From Drechmeria coniospora (Eukaryota; Ascomycota; Sordariomycetes; Hypocreales; Ophiocordycipitaceae), in contig NC_054389.1 of the NCBI RefSeq assembly GCF_001625195.1, forward strand, positions 3,654,520 through 3,718,519: a stretch of DNA of 64,000 nt, written 5' to 3'. A program made the translations under genes and the position numbers. A model generated the notes under the pieces. That model searched no databases and was not told the origin of the DNA. It saw nothing but the letters and a program-made list of their open reading frames with translations. Shown here piece after piece: positions 23,222 through 36,718 of the stretch. Numbering within the stretch: position 1 is the stretch's first letter; each line of letters begins with the position of its first letter.

Positions 23222-26015
23222 CTAGTAGCCAGGTTGGCCAGGCATCTTCCCGAGCGAGTGGGAGCCGGTGCTCTTCGGAGGTAGGTGGCTGTGGCAAAAG
23301 ATCTTCTTCGATCCGAGCTTGCTGCACGAGTCCTTCTTGGCCGCGTCGATGAGCTGGGCCGGGTCGTCGTAGGATTCGAGCTGGCAGCACTCGATGTTCT
23401 TGACCCAGCGGTTGCCGAGCACGTCCTCGATGGAGATGCGCTTGGACGGGTTCGGGTTGAGCATCTGCAGGAGAAGCCGACGCAGGGCGGGCGGGTTGAT
23501 GCCCATGTCGAAGGCGAGGCAGGTCGGGTAGTCGGTGTCGGTGATGCAGGCGTCGCACTCGGGGTGCTTCCGGTACCACTTCTCCCAGCCCTGGACGAGC
23601 TTGTCGTAGTGCAGGTTGCCGCGCTCGGCCCGCGACCAGATGGCGCCGCCAAAGGTGAGGTAGATCATGACAATGGCCGAGCTCCAGACGTCGAGGGCGC
23701 GCGCGTCGTACCTGTCCGCCTTGGCGAGCACCTCGGGCGCGATGTACGGCTCGCTGCCGCAGATGCCGGGCGAGCAGAGCCGGACGTCGCCCATGTTCTG
23801 GCCGCACTGGCCGCCCGACTCGCGCAGGCCCGGGTGGGTGCCCGAGAAGACCTCGGAGACGCCAAAGTCGGTGATCTTGAGCTTGCTGTCCTTGGTCAGC
23901 AGCAGGTTCTCGAGCTTGATGTCGCGGTGGGCGATGCCGTTGGCGTGCAGGTAGCCGACGCCCTGGATGAGCTGCTTGAAGAGGCAGAGCCGGTCCTTCT
24001 TCTTCTCCTCGCCCTTGAGGTGGCCCTTCTGCACGAGGGAGAAGAGGTCGCCCTCGGAGCAGTACTCCATCACGTGGTTCCACCGGTTGTGATCGGTGCA
24101 GAGCCGGATCGTCTCGACGATGTTGGGGTGGTGAATGCTCTTGGCGATGCTGAACTCGGACTTGATCTTCTTCTCGTACTCCTCCTGGCTCTCGCGGTGC
24201 GACTTGCCGCGGAACTCCTTGACGGCGTAGAGCTCCGTCGGGCAGCCCTTGCGGACCATGAGCGTCACCTTGGAGGCGGCGCCCTTGCCGAGGTGCTTGC
24301 CGTGCCGGCCGAGCAGCTTGGAGAGGTACTCGAACTCGGACTGCAGCTCGGCCACGTCGACGGTGAAGTCGTCGGGCAGGCTCAGGCTCATGCGCCGCGC
24401 CTTGGCGCCCGTGCCAGCGTCGGGCGGGATCGCCCACGGCAACCGCTCGGGCGGGTACGTCTTCTCCTCGTCAGCCTGCGCGCCCTGGGCCGCCGCGAGC
24501 CCGCGGTTGTCCGAGTCGAAGCTGCTCGCGCGCCGCGCCGGCGCCGGCTGCGGCGGCTGTCGGCCCCTACCCATCGTCGCGCCGACAAAGTTGACGGCCC
24601 GGCCGCGCAGCGTCAGCACCGTCGCCGCCCGAGCCTTCTTCTTGAAGTCGTCGGGGTTGGGCAGGGCGCCGTTGGTCATCGTCATGGGCGCGTGCGTCGG
24701 CGCGTGCGTCGGCGCCATCTCGACGGGGGAACCGGGCGACGGCGGCGAGCTCGATCGCGTCGTCGTCGAGGACTTGTTGGTCGACGACAGGACTCCGTCG
24801 CCGGAAGAGGTGCCGACGCTCCCGCCGAGGACGATGCTCGAGTTGGTCGTGTCCGTCGTCGACAGGGACGGCAAGTCGACGATGGCCTGCTCTCGTTCCT
24901 TTTCCTGCAGCGAATTGGATCGACGGAACAGGCTCGACATGGTGCGCTTCAGCCTGCTCGTGGATCCGCGCGTCGAGCGACGCGAGGCCGGCGTCAGCGG
25001 TGCTTGGGACGGGCACGGATCCGGCTGGCCGGGTGTGCGCGGCGTCGACGCGGGAGGCGACTGCTGCCTCGACGTGGGAGGCGACTGCTGCCCCGACGCG
25101 GGAGGCGACTGCTGCCTCGACGTGCTCGTCGGCGGGGGGGTCGTCGACGTAGGCGAAGCGAGAAGAGGCGCCGTCTTGGGCGCCGCGCTCGAGGGAGGGT
25201 TCTGCCCCGCTTGGTCGGCTCGCTCGCGCGGGTGGCTGCTCGCGCTGTCGTCGTCGACCTGGCCGGGATGCAGCGTCGTAAAGTCTTGCGAGTGTCGGCC
25301 GCCGCTAACGGGCGTCACGGGTTCGAGCGGCGAATCGCTGCCCGACTCTTCCTCGTGGCCGCCTTCCTCGAGGATGGGATCGGTGATGTCGGAAGGAAAC
25401 TGATGAGCCGACGACGAGTAGCTGGCGCCGCCGTAGCGAAGCAGGGCGGCGAATGGCGATTCCAACGCTGCTGGCGCCGTCGCCGGAGGCAATCCGCTGA
25501 GGGCGGCTGGTTCGTCGTGCAATGTCAGCAACTTGTCGGAAGACGACGCAGCGTTCGTCGGCGGGAGGGAGGGAAGAGGAGGAGAAGGAGGGAGGAGGGG
25601 ATGAGGGAGGAATGAATGAATGAACGGATGTTCGGAGGGAAATTGAACTGAATGACGTGATGGCCTAGGCGGACAGCAGTCGGACGGACGGACGGAGACG
25701 AGATCGGAGATGGGGTGGATGGAATGGCAGATCGACGGATAGGGGGGTGGACGGCTGGACGGCCAGAGAACGGACGCATGCGATCTGAGCCCAGACGGCA
25801 CGACGCACCACACACACTGCGAGTAAGTGCGTCGCACATTGCATGGAAGGGCTCGAAGAAGGATGGAACACGCGGGGGGTTGCAGCTATGGGTTGCATGG
25901 CGGCTCTCCACGGAAGTGGCGGATGACACTTACCAATGCTCGAGGAAGCGTCCGACGACGGTATTGGCCGAGGCGCCGAAGGCCCCATCACCGGTGATGC
26001 TGGCGAGAGAGCCAT
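23222..26015 (-). CDS. Serine/threonine protein kinase of the Hal4/Sat4 (HRK) type
   Basis: The main exon is 25506-23222 on the minus strand. I add a first exon 26015-25934 (ATG, then donor GTAAGTG); a CTGAC branch site and CCAG acceptor at 25507 join it in frame, giving about 788 residues. The main frame has no usable ATG upstream of the conserved part. The N-terminal half is disordered and Ser/Pro/Thr-rich, with three QQSPP(A/T)S units. The kinase domain (about residues 425-725) has the glycine loop GKGAASKV, YAVKEF (ATP lysine), AHRDIKLENLL, DFG and APEV, so it should be active. The VAVKEF-like signature and the C-terminal RISIEDVLGNRWVKNIECC match fungal Hal4/Sat4/Hrk1 kinases, which regulate potassium and nutrient transporters at the plasma membrane. 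The start exon is less certain than the rest. Confidence 0.85.
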
Positions 26016-27300
26016 CGTACTCTGCGAGCGCTGAGTCGCCGAATGGCCGAGGGAGCGGTGGATGTCGCCGTTAGCGGTTAGCCGATCTTGCCGTTGTCGC
26101 AGGTACGGAAAAACCGCTGGCGGTAATAAAACGTCAGGGCCAGTCGCAGAACCGGCAGGTCACAGGTGGTGGGGTCGCCTTCTGGCGGGCGGAGGCCGCT
26201 GCTGTAGGGGCCTGCTGGGCGAGCCCGTCGGGGCCTGTTGGGACCTGGAGGGTGGGTGGCCGGGGGAGCCAGCCACGACGTAATGGCACGGCGCTACTGC
26301 CAGTGGGAAGCCGTGTCCGACAGCAGCAGAGGAGAATGACCGAGTCTTGTGGCTCTATCCTGTAGGCAGGCAAGCGTCCAAAGCGTGGAGGGAGGGGGCG
26401 GTCAGTCGTCGTTGCTCACGCAATCGACGCGGGAGAGAAATTCTCAACAGGCGGTGGATCGTATCGACGCCGGTTGCCGCCGTCCTGTTGTTTTCCCTTT
26501 GCTTTTCGGCGGGAAGATGGCGAGGGGGTGGGTGCCTCCGACCGGTCGGGCGCGTCGGTATTGGTGAAGAAGAACGGAAGTAGTGGTGGAGGGACCTTGG
26601 TCGCAGGCCACACCCAGCCGTTTCTTTCTTTCCTTCTGGCGAAGAATCGTGCCGACGAGCAAAAATCCAAGGCAGGCCGCGTTGGTAGGATTCGATCACC
26701 GTTGACGTAGGGCCCAGCCCAACATTGGAGAGTATCGGCAGGACTGGCTGGTGGTGTCGACTCGTCTTGGTGCTGGAAAGGACCGGCAGGTACCGGATGG
26801 AGGAGGACTGAGCAGTGGACCGAACGGAAGGCCGAACGCACAGTCGACACAGGATGGCCGGCTGAAAGGAGGGCCGAGATGAGAGCCGAGGGGAGAATAG
26901 AGAGTATGGAGAGAAGCGAGAGAGAGGAAGGGAAGAAGCGAGAGGAGGCAAGAGAACTTTTGACGGAGGAGGACCGACCTGGCCGGACAGCGAGGGGCCG
27001 AGGCGAGGATGAGGGGGGGTAAGGGGGTAGATGACGGCCAGAGTCGAGTTCGACGGGCTCGAGGACGAGGGGAGAAGCGAGGCCGGAGGGCAGGAGGGCA
27101 ACGCATCAACAAGAAACACAGCAGAGGAAGGTGTTAGAGGAACGACGCTGGATGGATTTGTTCTGACACAACCAGAAAAAAGCGCGCGCCCAGCGAGCGC
27201 TGTTGGCTGTTTTGTAAAGTGAGTTCCCACTCGCAATCCGCAAGTGCGGTGCAGGTACCCTCTCTCTCAGGCAGGTCCGTTGATGAGCAGCCGTGGGCAG
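26016..27300 (-). promoter_or_regulatory. Promoter and long pyrimidine-rich leader of the kinase gene
   Basis: Read on the minus strand, 27200-26400 is strongly C/T-rich (runs such as TCCCTTCCTCTCTCTC). This explains the long minus-strand frame there as leader, not gene: its composition is Ser/Pro/Leu/Arg only and no family is recognisable. Confidence 0.5.
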
Positions 27301-30060
27301 GCGGCTCCCTAGCGCTGTACAATACCGCAAGTACTACTGGCAGCAAGCGTAGGTGAATGCTGTACTTGAGCATGGAGTACTTACTGTTGGTGTGCTTGGA
27401 TGTACGGAGTAATTACCGTTTGCCGCAAAGTACCACTACTGGCGGGTGCGAGGCAAGTACTCACACCACTCTGCACGGAGTACGGGGTACCTGTGCCCGT
27501 GTTACAAATACGCGTACTTGCCGGAGGGGTGCCGGAGTGTAAGTACAACCACATGTACATGTACTTGCGCCCGTGCAGGTGCAGATAAGTACTGTACGTG
27601 CCTAGCATCGTCTGGCGCGGTGGTAGGTGATGCCGCCGAAATTTGGCTTGGCAGTCGGGTCTGGCATTCATCGCTTGGTGCGTCCTCTGCTTCGCAAGCC
27701 CTCCTGCTGCATTGGTGTCCTTGGGCTCGAGCGAGGGCGAGCACGAGTAATACCGAGTACATGGTTATGCACAACTGTTTGTCTGATAACATCCTCTTGG
27801 CGCCGCCCACCTGGGTTAGCGACCTGGAAGTGTGGGGTGGGTGGAGACGGGAGGCTCCATGGGTCTTGAATGTACAAGTACAGGTACAAGTATACAGTAC
27901 TTGAGTACGGGGTACTGCACTGAGCCCATGCGTGTTGGCAGGTACGGAGTACACGGGAGCATATATGAACTTTGCGGCAGGGGCATGTACGGTACACACA
28001 AGTGTACCTACGGTACACATGTACTTGTACAGTTGGGACAAGTACTGTACTTGTAAAGTACGGAGTATACGCTTGAGAATAGGAGGACAGCACCCATGTG
28101 CTCGTACCTACCAAAGTTCCTGCATGTACTTAAGTACGGAGTAAGTACATGTACGAGTGCAAGAATGAAGGCATGTACTTATGTACAAGTACATGAAGGT
28201 GTACTTTCTTGTAGATGTACATGCTTGTTGGTAGATATGCGCAGGCGGCACTGGTCGGGATACATGTGCGTACATGCGCAGCATGTATCCAACGCCTGTT
28301 CATGCTCACCGTCAGAAAAACATTCTGTACAATGCATGGAAGGAACAATACGAGGATCTCGGCACGTCATGCAATGTGCGGCACACATGTCCTGTGAGTA
28401 GGGCGCAAATGTACCGGGTACGCGTACTTATGCAGAACCGTACGGAGTACCTGTGTACTGTACTTAATAGGTGCAAGGACGCTGAAGTAATCGGAGTGTA
28501 AGTAAACAGACAGAGGCAGAGCGGTAGTTGGACAGTTCTCCCCAAGTACTCCGTAATTCCAGCATTAAGACTCCGTACGGAGTGCATGTATTATTAAGTA
28601 AGTAGTAATTAGTAACAAGTGGCATGGACGTGTATAAGAACTTGCAAGTGCAGTACACTTAAGTACAGAAGTACAAGTACAGAGAGAATGTACTGTAAGA
28701 ACTGGCCTGTCGGACCTACTTATGCAAGTACAGTACATCGCAGCTACCTGGATGCAGGTGCACTGTACATGTACAATTACAATCTGTGCACCATACTCCG
28801 TACATGAAAGTACCTAGTAGTTGTACGTACCCTACCGTAGCAATCTGCTGGCACCTGATGAGCTTACTAATGATCTTCTCCGTACCCCGTACTCCCTACC
28901 TACCTCTTGCATCCGAGGCCTCAGCCTTGGCAGGACGCCACTCCAAAACGCCCCGTCCAGGTGTGCGAATGGTGCCAAGCGGCAACGCGCTTAGCCCATG
29001 TAGCTGTACCCCGTACTGTATTGTAAGCAAGCCTCAACAGTGACAGGGCGCAACCAATTCTATTCGAGTGGAAACGCTGCGGCAGAAATAGGAGGCCCTC
29101 CTCGCATTGTCTGCATCACTCGCCAGCGTAACACTCTCCGCCAACGTACTTGTAGAGGCGGCGACTGGACTAAAGCCGCAGGACGCCGTTGTTCAACCCA
29201 GTAGTACGGAGTATGGAATACATGTACTTGTACTCCTTAGGTGTACTTATTACTTGAACATGCTCAAAAGTACCGCGACGTCCATGTACTTGCCTGACGT
29301 AATGTACAGTACTTAGGTGTGTGTACAAGTGACCCAGTGCACAAACACAAAAGTAAATGTGCGTACTCCGCACAAAACAGTGGTACTTAGTCCGTATTAC
29401 AAGTACTGCACACGTACTTGCTTACAATGTACTTATTACTTGTGGTTTGTACGGAGTAAAGGAGTGAAATACTTGCAGTAATAATTTCACCTGCTGGTAC
29501 CTTCGTACTTAGGTGTGCTGGTAAGTATATAATAGTTACCTACGGCGTACTTACAGACTGCAGTAGTACCTGCCGTGCTTACAAGTGCAGCAGGTGTACG
29601 GAGTACTCTGTACTCTGTATTACGCCGTAAGTACTCCGTAAATGTACTCTTATTATCATTGCAGTATTATTGCTACAAGTACTCCGCACGAGCAAGTACT
29701 TGCAACTACAGTACTCCGTACAGTACATCGTGTCACCCCTTGGTTGGTACTTTCGACACCGTTTTTTTTCAACGTTGCGAGTACAACTACGGAGTACTCC
29801 GTACTTACAATTGGCAGCAGCTGTAAGTACTCCGTACGGAGCACATGCATAGGTAGTAAGTACGTACTGTACGTACTTACGTAGTTGTAATTACTTGTAC
29901 TGTACTCTACAGTACTGTTCGGTTCCACCAGCAGGTGAGAACAGAAAGGGCCAGTGGTAATAATTGCCGTCCGGGGCCAGAACCTGCATACTGTACTTAA
30001 GTACTTACATGCACAGGTAATAATTAATAATCTAGTAAGTAGGTGTCCCTTTACTTACAG
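27301..30060. repeat. GTAC-rich intergenic repeat island 4 (largest)
   Basis: The densest island. TACGGAGTAC/GTACTCCGTA and GTACTTGTAC occur throughout, including 14-nt perfect palindromes at 28570-28583 (ACTCCGTACGGAGT) and 29789-29802 (ACGGAGTACTCCGT). No gene is seen; short frames are rich in Tyr, Val, Thr and Ser because GTAC and TAC dominate. Confidence 0.75.
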
Positions 30061-30540
30061 TAGGAGCGAGATAACAATGGATAGCCCATCTTGTGCTTCA
30101 CCACCGACTCCGACGCCCCCTTTCGCTCACCACTTCGAGCCGCCCCGACATGCCAGGCATCTCGCAATTCCCTAAGTACTCTGTCCTTGACTGCGGCTGG
30201 TGGTGTGCCTCGGGCCCAACCCATCGTTGCTGTCGCCAATCTTTCCCACCAGTCGCTCATTCGTTCGCATGTCGAAACCTCAGTCCCTGAACCCTTTGCC
30301 TACTTCCGTACCGACGTGACGTTTCCTTGCCATCAAGGCTCCTGTGATACGATCCTTGCGAGCTCATGCCGTAAGCTGAGACCTTTGGTACGAGTCGAGA
30401 CAAGTCGCAGGCAAAGACATTCTTGGCGCATTCTTCCCTGCTGCAGGAGAAGTTGGGAAGAAACCGGAGCATTCGGTGCACTGGGAGGAATTGCACGGAC
30501 ATTCAAGCGAGCGACAAGCTCACCACTGGGCAATACTCGT
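30061..30540. other. GC-richer gap within the repeat zone
   Basis: About 480 bases with few GTAC motifs. An open frame without an ATG start runs through it on the plus strand. No gene can be supported. Confidence 0.3.
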
Positions 30541-33120
30541 ATATACAAGTGAGTAAGTACATGAGTGTAGCTGCACTTGCACATATGAGACGTTGGTACA
30601 TATACTTAAACTACTGTATGGAGTACATGTCCGGAGTACATCTTCCCTACGTGGTTGTGTTTCGCATACGAGCCTCGAGCGTCCTCGTAAAGGAGGCGAC
30701 TGACTGCCTGGGCCGAGGCAAGCGGGGAGTATTGGATTTGTCGGAGCAATATGTAGTCATAACAATTATTACTCGCTCTTGCAATCTCCCCGTACAATTA
30801 AGCACTGTATAGTAAGTACAGCAAGGAGTACTTGTACACCTAAGTAGGTATATGTATGTACGGGGGACAACAGTGTAGTAAAGTACAAGCAAGAAACAAA
30901 GAACGAGTGCCTGCTACAGTGCGGAGTATATGTACTTACTTGCTTGTGCTCGTGGCATAGTAGTATTTTAAATCGGTATCCTGTACTCCGTACTCCGTAC
31001 TTACTTACTGTACAACTAAGTACGGAGTACTCCGTACTGTAGTTTGCAGTACGGAGTAATGTTCATCAATCGGCGGAGCACAGATACGCGCACACATAAC
31101 ATAATATTACGTATGCTCCGTTCTCGTATTCCGTAATGAGCGCTCCGCTCCGACCTGCGGTTGTTATTATTCCTTATCTACAGTACTTGTACTCCCTACA
31201 CCGTACTCTAAGTAAGTATTACAGTATGCCCCAGAAGTACGTGTACTTACTTCCAACTCAAAGATCCCACTCATCAAGTGCCGCACATTCGTTGTATTAC
31301 GACGTTCTTATAGCTGTACTCGTGCAGTACGTAAAGCACCCGTCAGTCTCGTCTCACTGGCACAAACCAGGCTACAGACCTTCGTGTCGCCGCCCCAGGG
31401 ATTTGTTGACGTCGTCGATGTTGCTGGTTTCCATGTCGACCGTCATCGGCCGTCGAGATTTGTCGGCATGGCCCTCCTGCACGCGGCCTGCGAGTTCTCC
31501 TGGCCTCGCAGCGCGCATATGTGCAGATGATCATGTATACACCAGCACGCATTGCATGTACCCGTACGCCCGTTGCCATTAACGGTTTCTGCTCGTCCCG
31601 TCGTAAGCGTGCATGCACATGCAATGCAATAAAGGGGGACGCGCTGTTTGGCGCCATCACGGACGGCAGAGAATCGCCCCGTCGCCTGTACGACCGCCCG
31701 AGTTCGACCCCTCCTGCAGAATGGCTATTGGATCAGTTTTGTTGCTGCTCTCATGGGCCCCCCTCCTCCTCCTGTCGGGACGGTCATTGCTCCGTCCACG
31801 TACTACTTACAAGGTAAGTAATATGGTATTATTACTGTACCGACTTCGTACGGAGTACTCCGTAGACTCATCTGCATTCCCCTCGTAGGAGCGTGCAGCT
31901 GCACATGGGCGCTCACACAAAGGTATGCTCGAACACGGCATGCAAATACTTAATGATGGATGCGCAGTAAGAATAATCGTTCATGGTCGAACAAGTAGGG
32001 TCCCCCCTCCATCGGCCACGACGAGGCGGTGCTTTCCGACGCTGTCGACGGCATCTTGCCCTATCGGTTTTGTTCATCCGTCTCGTCACATGCCGTCCTC
32101 CGTCAGGTAATAAATAAGTATGTCGAAATACCAGCATGGCACCCTTCCCTCCCCCTCCCCCCATACTGGCAGGCAACCCACTGCGCGGAATGAACAGGCA
32201 GATGCAATCCTCCCATGGGGATAGACGCGCATTTTCAACAAGTCCTGCGTACGACAGCCGCGTGAGAGCTGAGTGAGCATTTATCGTCCGAGTACGGAGT
32301 ACTCCGTAGCAGGATTCGTCCTCGAACCGCAGGACCGTCATCTCTGTGACCTGCCCCACTGCTGCCTTCCACTTCATGATACCTGCACGGACTTCGGTAC
32401 TCTTCCGCAACATTGCTGTTCGTTTCCCCTTTGTCCTTGTACCGCCGAGACCTCGAAGAGCATGACCGCTGCGACAATCTCCTGAAGCTGAAATCTCGGG
32501 GCCCACGCAGCGTCATCCGACATGGCGATGGCGGAGTCGGCATGCGAGGCTCATGATGCGTGACGAATCGATTCGATTCCTACAAATTCCACAACTGACA
32601 AGCGAGGCGCGTACGCTCACGTACGAGCTCAGAGGGCTTGGCAGCGTGAAGACTGCATACTTACGGCATACAAGTATAAGTACTCCGTATTACAGGGCGG
32701 GAGAAGACGAGCCGACTTGGAGGAGTCAGGCTGGGCAAATGCTGGCTGGTTAGTATACTTAGGTATCTACGGAGTACAGCGGCATGGATATGAAAGGTAC
32801 AAGAAAGTATTAATAGTAATACGAGTACGGAGTACGGAGTACGAGTACAACACTCCGTAATGGGTGTACATGCCACTATTTCCTTCTCAGGAGCATTATT
32901 TACTGTACTTATTACACCTGTACTTCCTCCGTGATTACTTCGAGTACATGTACTTACTGTACATACTATTGCTCCGTACAAGCAGACAAAGTGTTCAACG
33001 TGTGGGCGAACACTCCGTACTTGCCTTGCAAAAGTTGCTCAAGAATCTAACTGTAAGTACGAAGTAATAATAGTACGTAGGTGTATCTGTACATAAGTAC
33101 AAACACTTATTACTGCACTT
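30541..33120. repeat. GTAC-rich repeat islands 5, interrupted
   Basis: Dense motif at 30541-31240, with the palindrome ACGGAGTACTCCGT at 31022-31035, again at 31850-31863 and 32294-32307, and three overlapping TACGGAG copies near 32825-32845; dense again at 32640-33120. The motif-poor blocks at 31260-31790 and 31900-32620 hold only competing frames on both strands and no recognisable gene. Confidence 0.65.
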
Positions 33121-36100
33121 GTACCCTGCTTAGGTGAGACAAAGGATGTGCTGCACCACAGATCCTTCCAGATTCTCTCGTCCCTTCTCTCATCCCTTCC
33201 ATCCTCCCTCCTATCGTCTGGAACGAAAGTGCAAGGGTAGGTCAGGCTCAAAGTAAGCATCCTCCGAATGCAAGCGAATGCTCCAACCTCGAGTCGTCCT
33301 CCGTGCTCGGACTGCACTTCGCATCCTCGTTTCCTCGCAGGAGAGTTGGAACAGCATGCCACCCAATCAGCCGAGCGACGCTGGGCCTCGAGGGATCGTC
33401 ACGCCCCCTTCCCCTTCGACCTCGGACGAATTCCCCATGGCTACGCTTGCAGGCTTCCCAGACACGCTCCGGCAGGGTCGTCACCGCCGTGTCCGAGGAA
33501 CCGTGACGCGCCCCCGATGAAATGCATCCACTCGGCGACAACTGCCACTGCCAAGACGGCATTTGGATCGAGGCCATGCACGAATGCAACTCCAGGTACT
33601 CGTTCGCACCTGTGCTCGGTTGGTGCCCTCCATCCTCACCCATCTGCGTCGGCTGTTTCTGTTGTCGGCGACAATGTCGCAGCCGCAGCCGCAGCCGTTG
33701 TCTCAAACCATATCGTGCACTTGCCCGAGCCACCGTCGTTGCGTGATCCGGTCAGCTTTGGCTTTCGAAAGGCCCATTCGGCGTCTTCTCTCGCTTCGCC
33801 GAGTTCGACTCGGAGAACGGCGCCGAGCATGCAATGTACATCCAAGGCAAACAACTGTCCGCCGGTGCACCTTCCATGCAGGTCGCAAGCGTGGAGCCTG
33901 TACGCCTTGAAACCGTCACACAGGTCATCAGCCGACCGATGCCGGAGCTGCCTCGTCTTAGGCCCGACTTGCTGTCTCACCTTTGCTTCTAAGCTTGTTT
34001 GAACCATCGGTAAGCCCTGCCGGAGCGAGCCCGGCCGCTTGGCGCATGCCTTTGCGACAAATACGTGTGCTTGCGTCGCCTCATCAAAGCTCGTCTCTCG
34101 GGTCCCGGCTGAATCGACAGGTCGCTTTCCTTGGATCCTTTCCGCCCTCTTGGCGATGCCCTCACCGCCAATCATTGTCACCTTGGCACCATGCATACTA
34201 CGTCTTGAGAGCACAGATGCGCGTGCAGCACTTGCTGTGCTTGTACATGCACATACACTTGCATGTTGTGTCCCAGTACGACGACGAAGTGGCAGTCAGT
34301 CGCACGCCGTATTCGTATGCTTTTCTCTCGTCGTGCTCGTTCACCCCGGCCCCGTTCAAGACATTTGTCGCCTCGCATGCCTCTCGTCTCGCCATGACCG
34401 TCACTGCCAAGAATCAGAGATTGCCTACGGATTGCGTCCCTAGACATTCATCGGCCCGCCATCGAGCTCGCCGAGGATGACGAGTGAACCTCGGCGCCTG
34501 CGCGCTGCTTCGAGCCCTGACAGGGAAACATCCATTCCCACAACATCTTTTTTCCGACTTTGGTTGTCTGCCTGTGCGGGGGAGGCTGCTGCGTGTGTCG
34601 CTCACGTTGCTGATTCATTTTCTCCAAGGTTGGTGGCTACACGATCCGAGGATCCTCCATCGCTGGTCTACTGAGGGGGCTATGTCGGTCCAGGAGCGGC
34701 AATCATCATCATCATGGAGCTGCGTCGGCAATGTCCGGGCAGCCTTTCCACCCTCGCGAGCGCGTCCCGGTGATCGTCACATCGGTGCCTCGTTGCCGAT
34801 GTCTTTTCCCCTGGCTGCTCGCACCGCGGTGCGCTGGTGGTGGCCGGACGGATAGCAACGACACAGGTGCGTATCAGGGCATCGTGGTCATGTCTCCAGC
34901 CCTGGCTGGCAAGTACGGTTGATGAATAGACGGGACTGCGCCGTCCTTGATGTCACCTGGATGTCACCTGTTTTGGCTACATCCTGGATCTCAATCCGAC
35001 AACTTCCAGCGTCAATCCTGGCATTTCCTTCTGGGTTTGTCAAACAATGTTCATCGGCAAGAACCTATTTGGACGCTGTTTCATACATGAAACGGAACGC
35101 CATCGACTCCCATCTCATTCGATAGTGGATGATCACTACATGACTCCTCACGCAGTCGCAGCCGCAATGCGACGATGAGATGCTGCGAGTTGGCTCTCCT
35201 CACTTCCGTCCCCATCCCCAGCAGGTCTCGCTCCTGTTGGTCAAATGCATGCTCAGCAACCTCCCATCACATGGCCGCAGTAATGCTCTTGTCTGCGTTT
35301 TGCTTCCGTGGTCATGAGCGTCTAACAAATGGCGCGACAGGTGCTAACTCCAAGTTTGCAGCCAGCATTTTCCAAGTTCCAAACGTGACATCATTGAGCG
35401 GTCTCGTCGTTTAAAAACTTAAGTGGTTCGTAGATGGTCATGAAGAGAGCGAAACGATGCGGCTATATGTATTGTCAAGCAGCAGAATCGGTATCTCGTG
35501 CTGTCGAAAGCATATTTCACGAATAGCACACCTCATCGATGGCGGCACATCACACGTGGCTTGCTTTCTGAGGTGGCCTGTACGTGACGATTGCATTCCT
35601 GATCCCGAGGCAAACCATGAGTTCCGTTCACAGCATCAGTTATCGGCAGGTTAATCCGGTGAGGCTTCGACTCTTTTCTACATCCATTCGAGCCGGTGGG
35701 TAATACTTGGAGGAGGGGATTTGGAATCTTTTTAATGGCTGCCCTCTTCCTTTCATTGGGAAAAAATACACCAAAGGTTGTTTTGTAAGCCAGAGTGATG
35801 GGGGCATTCGAAGATTGCCATGGCTCGTCGATGGCAGCTACCAAGCGCCTGATTTTGAACGTAATTGATCGTTCCAACGAAAGACCAGAGACTGCTGCTT
35901 GTCTTCGCGGCCGACATACCATCACTCCATCTGCAAGGTGAGGTGTCAGCGCAGTGTTTTGGACTAGACCGTCGATTGCAGCTCGACCAGAGACTGGCTG
36001 AGCGATGCCCTCCCTGTCCGGTGCAAGAGTCTCCTCCTCATCAAGGTGGCCACAGTTGCAAGGTGTCCCTTCTTTAACTGTCGGGGGCCTGCACATGTCA

Positions 36101-36580
36101 ATGTCGTTGATCCGCCCCCCCCCCCCCCCCCCAGTTCTCGGCCCGTGTCAAGTTGGCTACCGACCTTTCGCTTCCACCACGCAGACGGCGGAAGAGTCAA
36201 TCGTGGGCTGTACCAACAGGCTTCGAGGAGTTGTACGGACGTGGCCGGGGGGAGGGCAGCTGCAGCCGCGATTGGTACACTGGATGAACCGGCCGTCTCG
36301 TCATGCATTCCCCCTTCCTCTGCCGTCGCCGCCGAGAAAACAAAAGGCTTCATTGGCACGTCCGCCTGGCCCATGTATGTATGTGACTCCATCGCCATGG
36401 CCGAGCGGGGTTGTGCCCGCGGTAGCCTGATGTGCACCGTCGTTGCTCCCCCCTTCAGAAGACATGCGCACACTGAATCCCACAAATTGTCCCCAACGGT
36501 GTGCGGTCAGGACGGATGTGTATTCTTGCATGTGTATTTGTAGATGTATGTAATTCGAGCGGCTGGAATCCTCCCCGTTG
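33121..36580. other. Gene-poor unique region
   Basis: About 3.4 kb with few GTAC motifs. Several frames are open on both strands at once (for example plus 33268-34002, minus 34214-33636), so none can be trusted. A cysteine-rich plus-strand snippet begins at 33522 (NCHCQDGIWIEAMHECNSR) but has no continuation I can place. A run of 18 C lies at 36115-36132. No gene is called. Confidence 0.35.
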
Positions 36581-36583
36581 ACT

Positions 36584-36592
36584 ACATATAGA
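36584..36592 (+). promoter_or_regulatory. TATA-like element of the orphan gene
   Basis: CATATAGAG stands about 260 bases before the ATG at 36847 and just ahead of a C/T-rich stretch suitable for transcription start. Positional inference only. Confidence 0.35.
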
Positions 36593-36718
36593 GAGATCCC
36601 CCCACTAACCGTGTGGTTCTCAACACACCCTCATCGCTCCTTCCTCCTAGCTTCGCTTTCTCCCAACTTGGTTCCCATTTACAACCGGTTTATCCGTATC
36701 CGCACAGCCTCACCGGCT

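Noticed and set aside
23285..25615. 776-codon plus-strand open frame antisense to the Hal4-type kinase
   Set aside because: It mirrors the kinase codons; GC-rich third positions remove stops on the opposite strand. Its Ala/Val/Leu/Arg/Gly-rich product has no family resemblance, whereas the minus strand encodes a complete kinase.
26355..27236. 293-codon minus-strand frame upstream of the kinase
   Set aside because: Ser/Pro/Leu/Arg-only composition explained by a C/T-rich leader; no family resemblance.
31695..31715. GAGTTCGACCCC resembling a tRNA T arm
   Set aside because: No stem partner and no other cloverleaf arm nearby.
33268..34214. Long frames on both strands (plus 33268-34002, minus 34214-33636)
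   Set aside because: They overlap each other, neither shows a domain or intron structure, and openness in several frames at once marks composition bias.
34919..35190. Protein-like readings in all three plus-strand frames
   Set aside because: If every frame looks plausible the impression is not informative; no start context or splice pattern singles one out.
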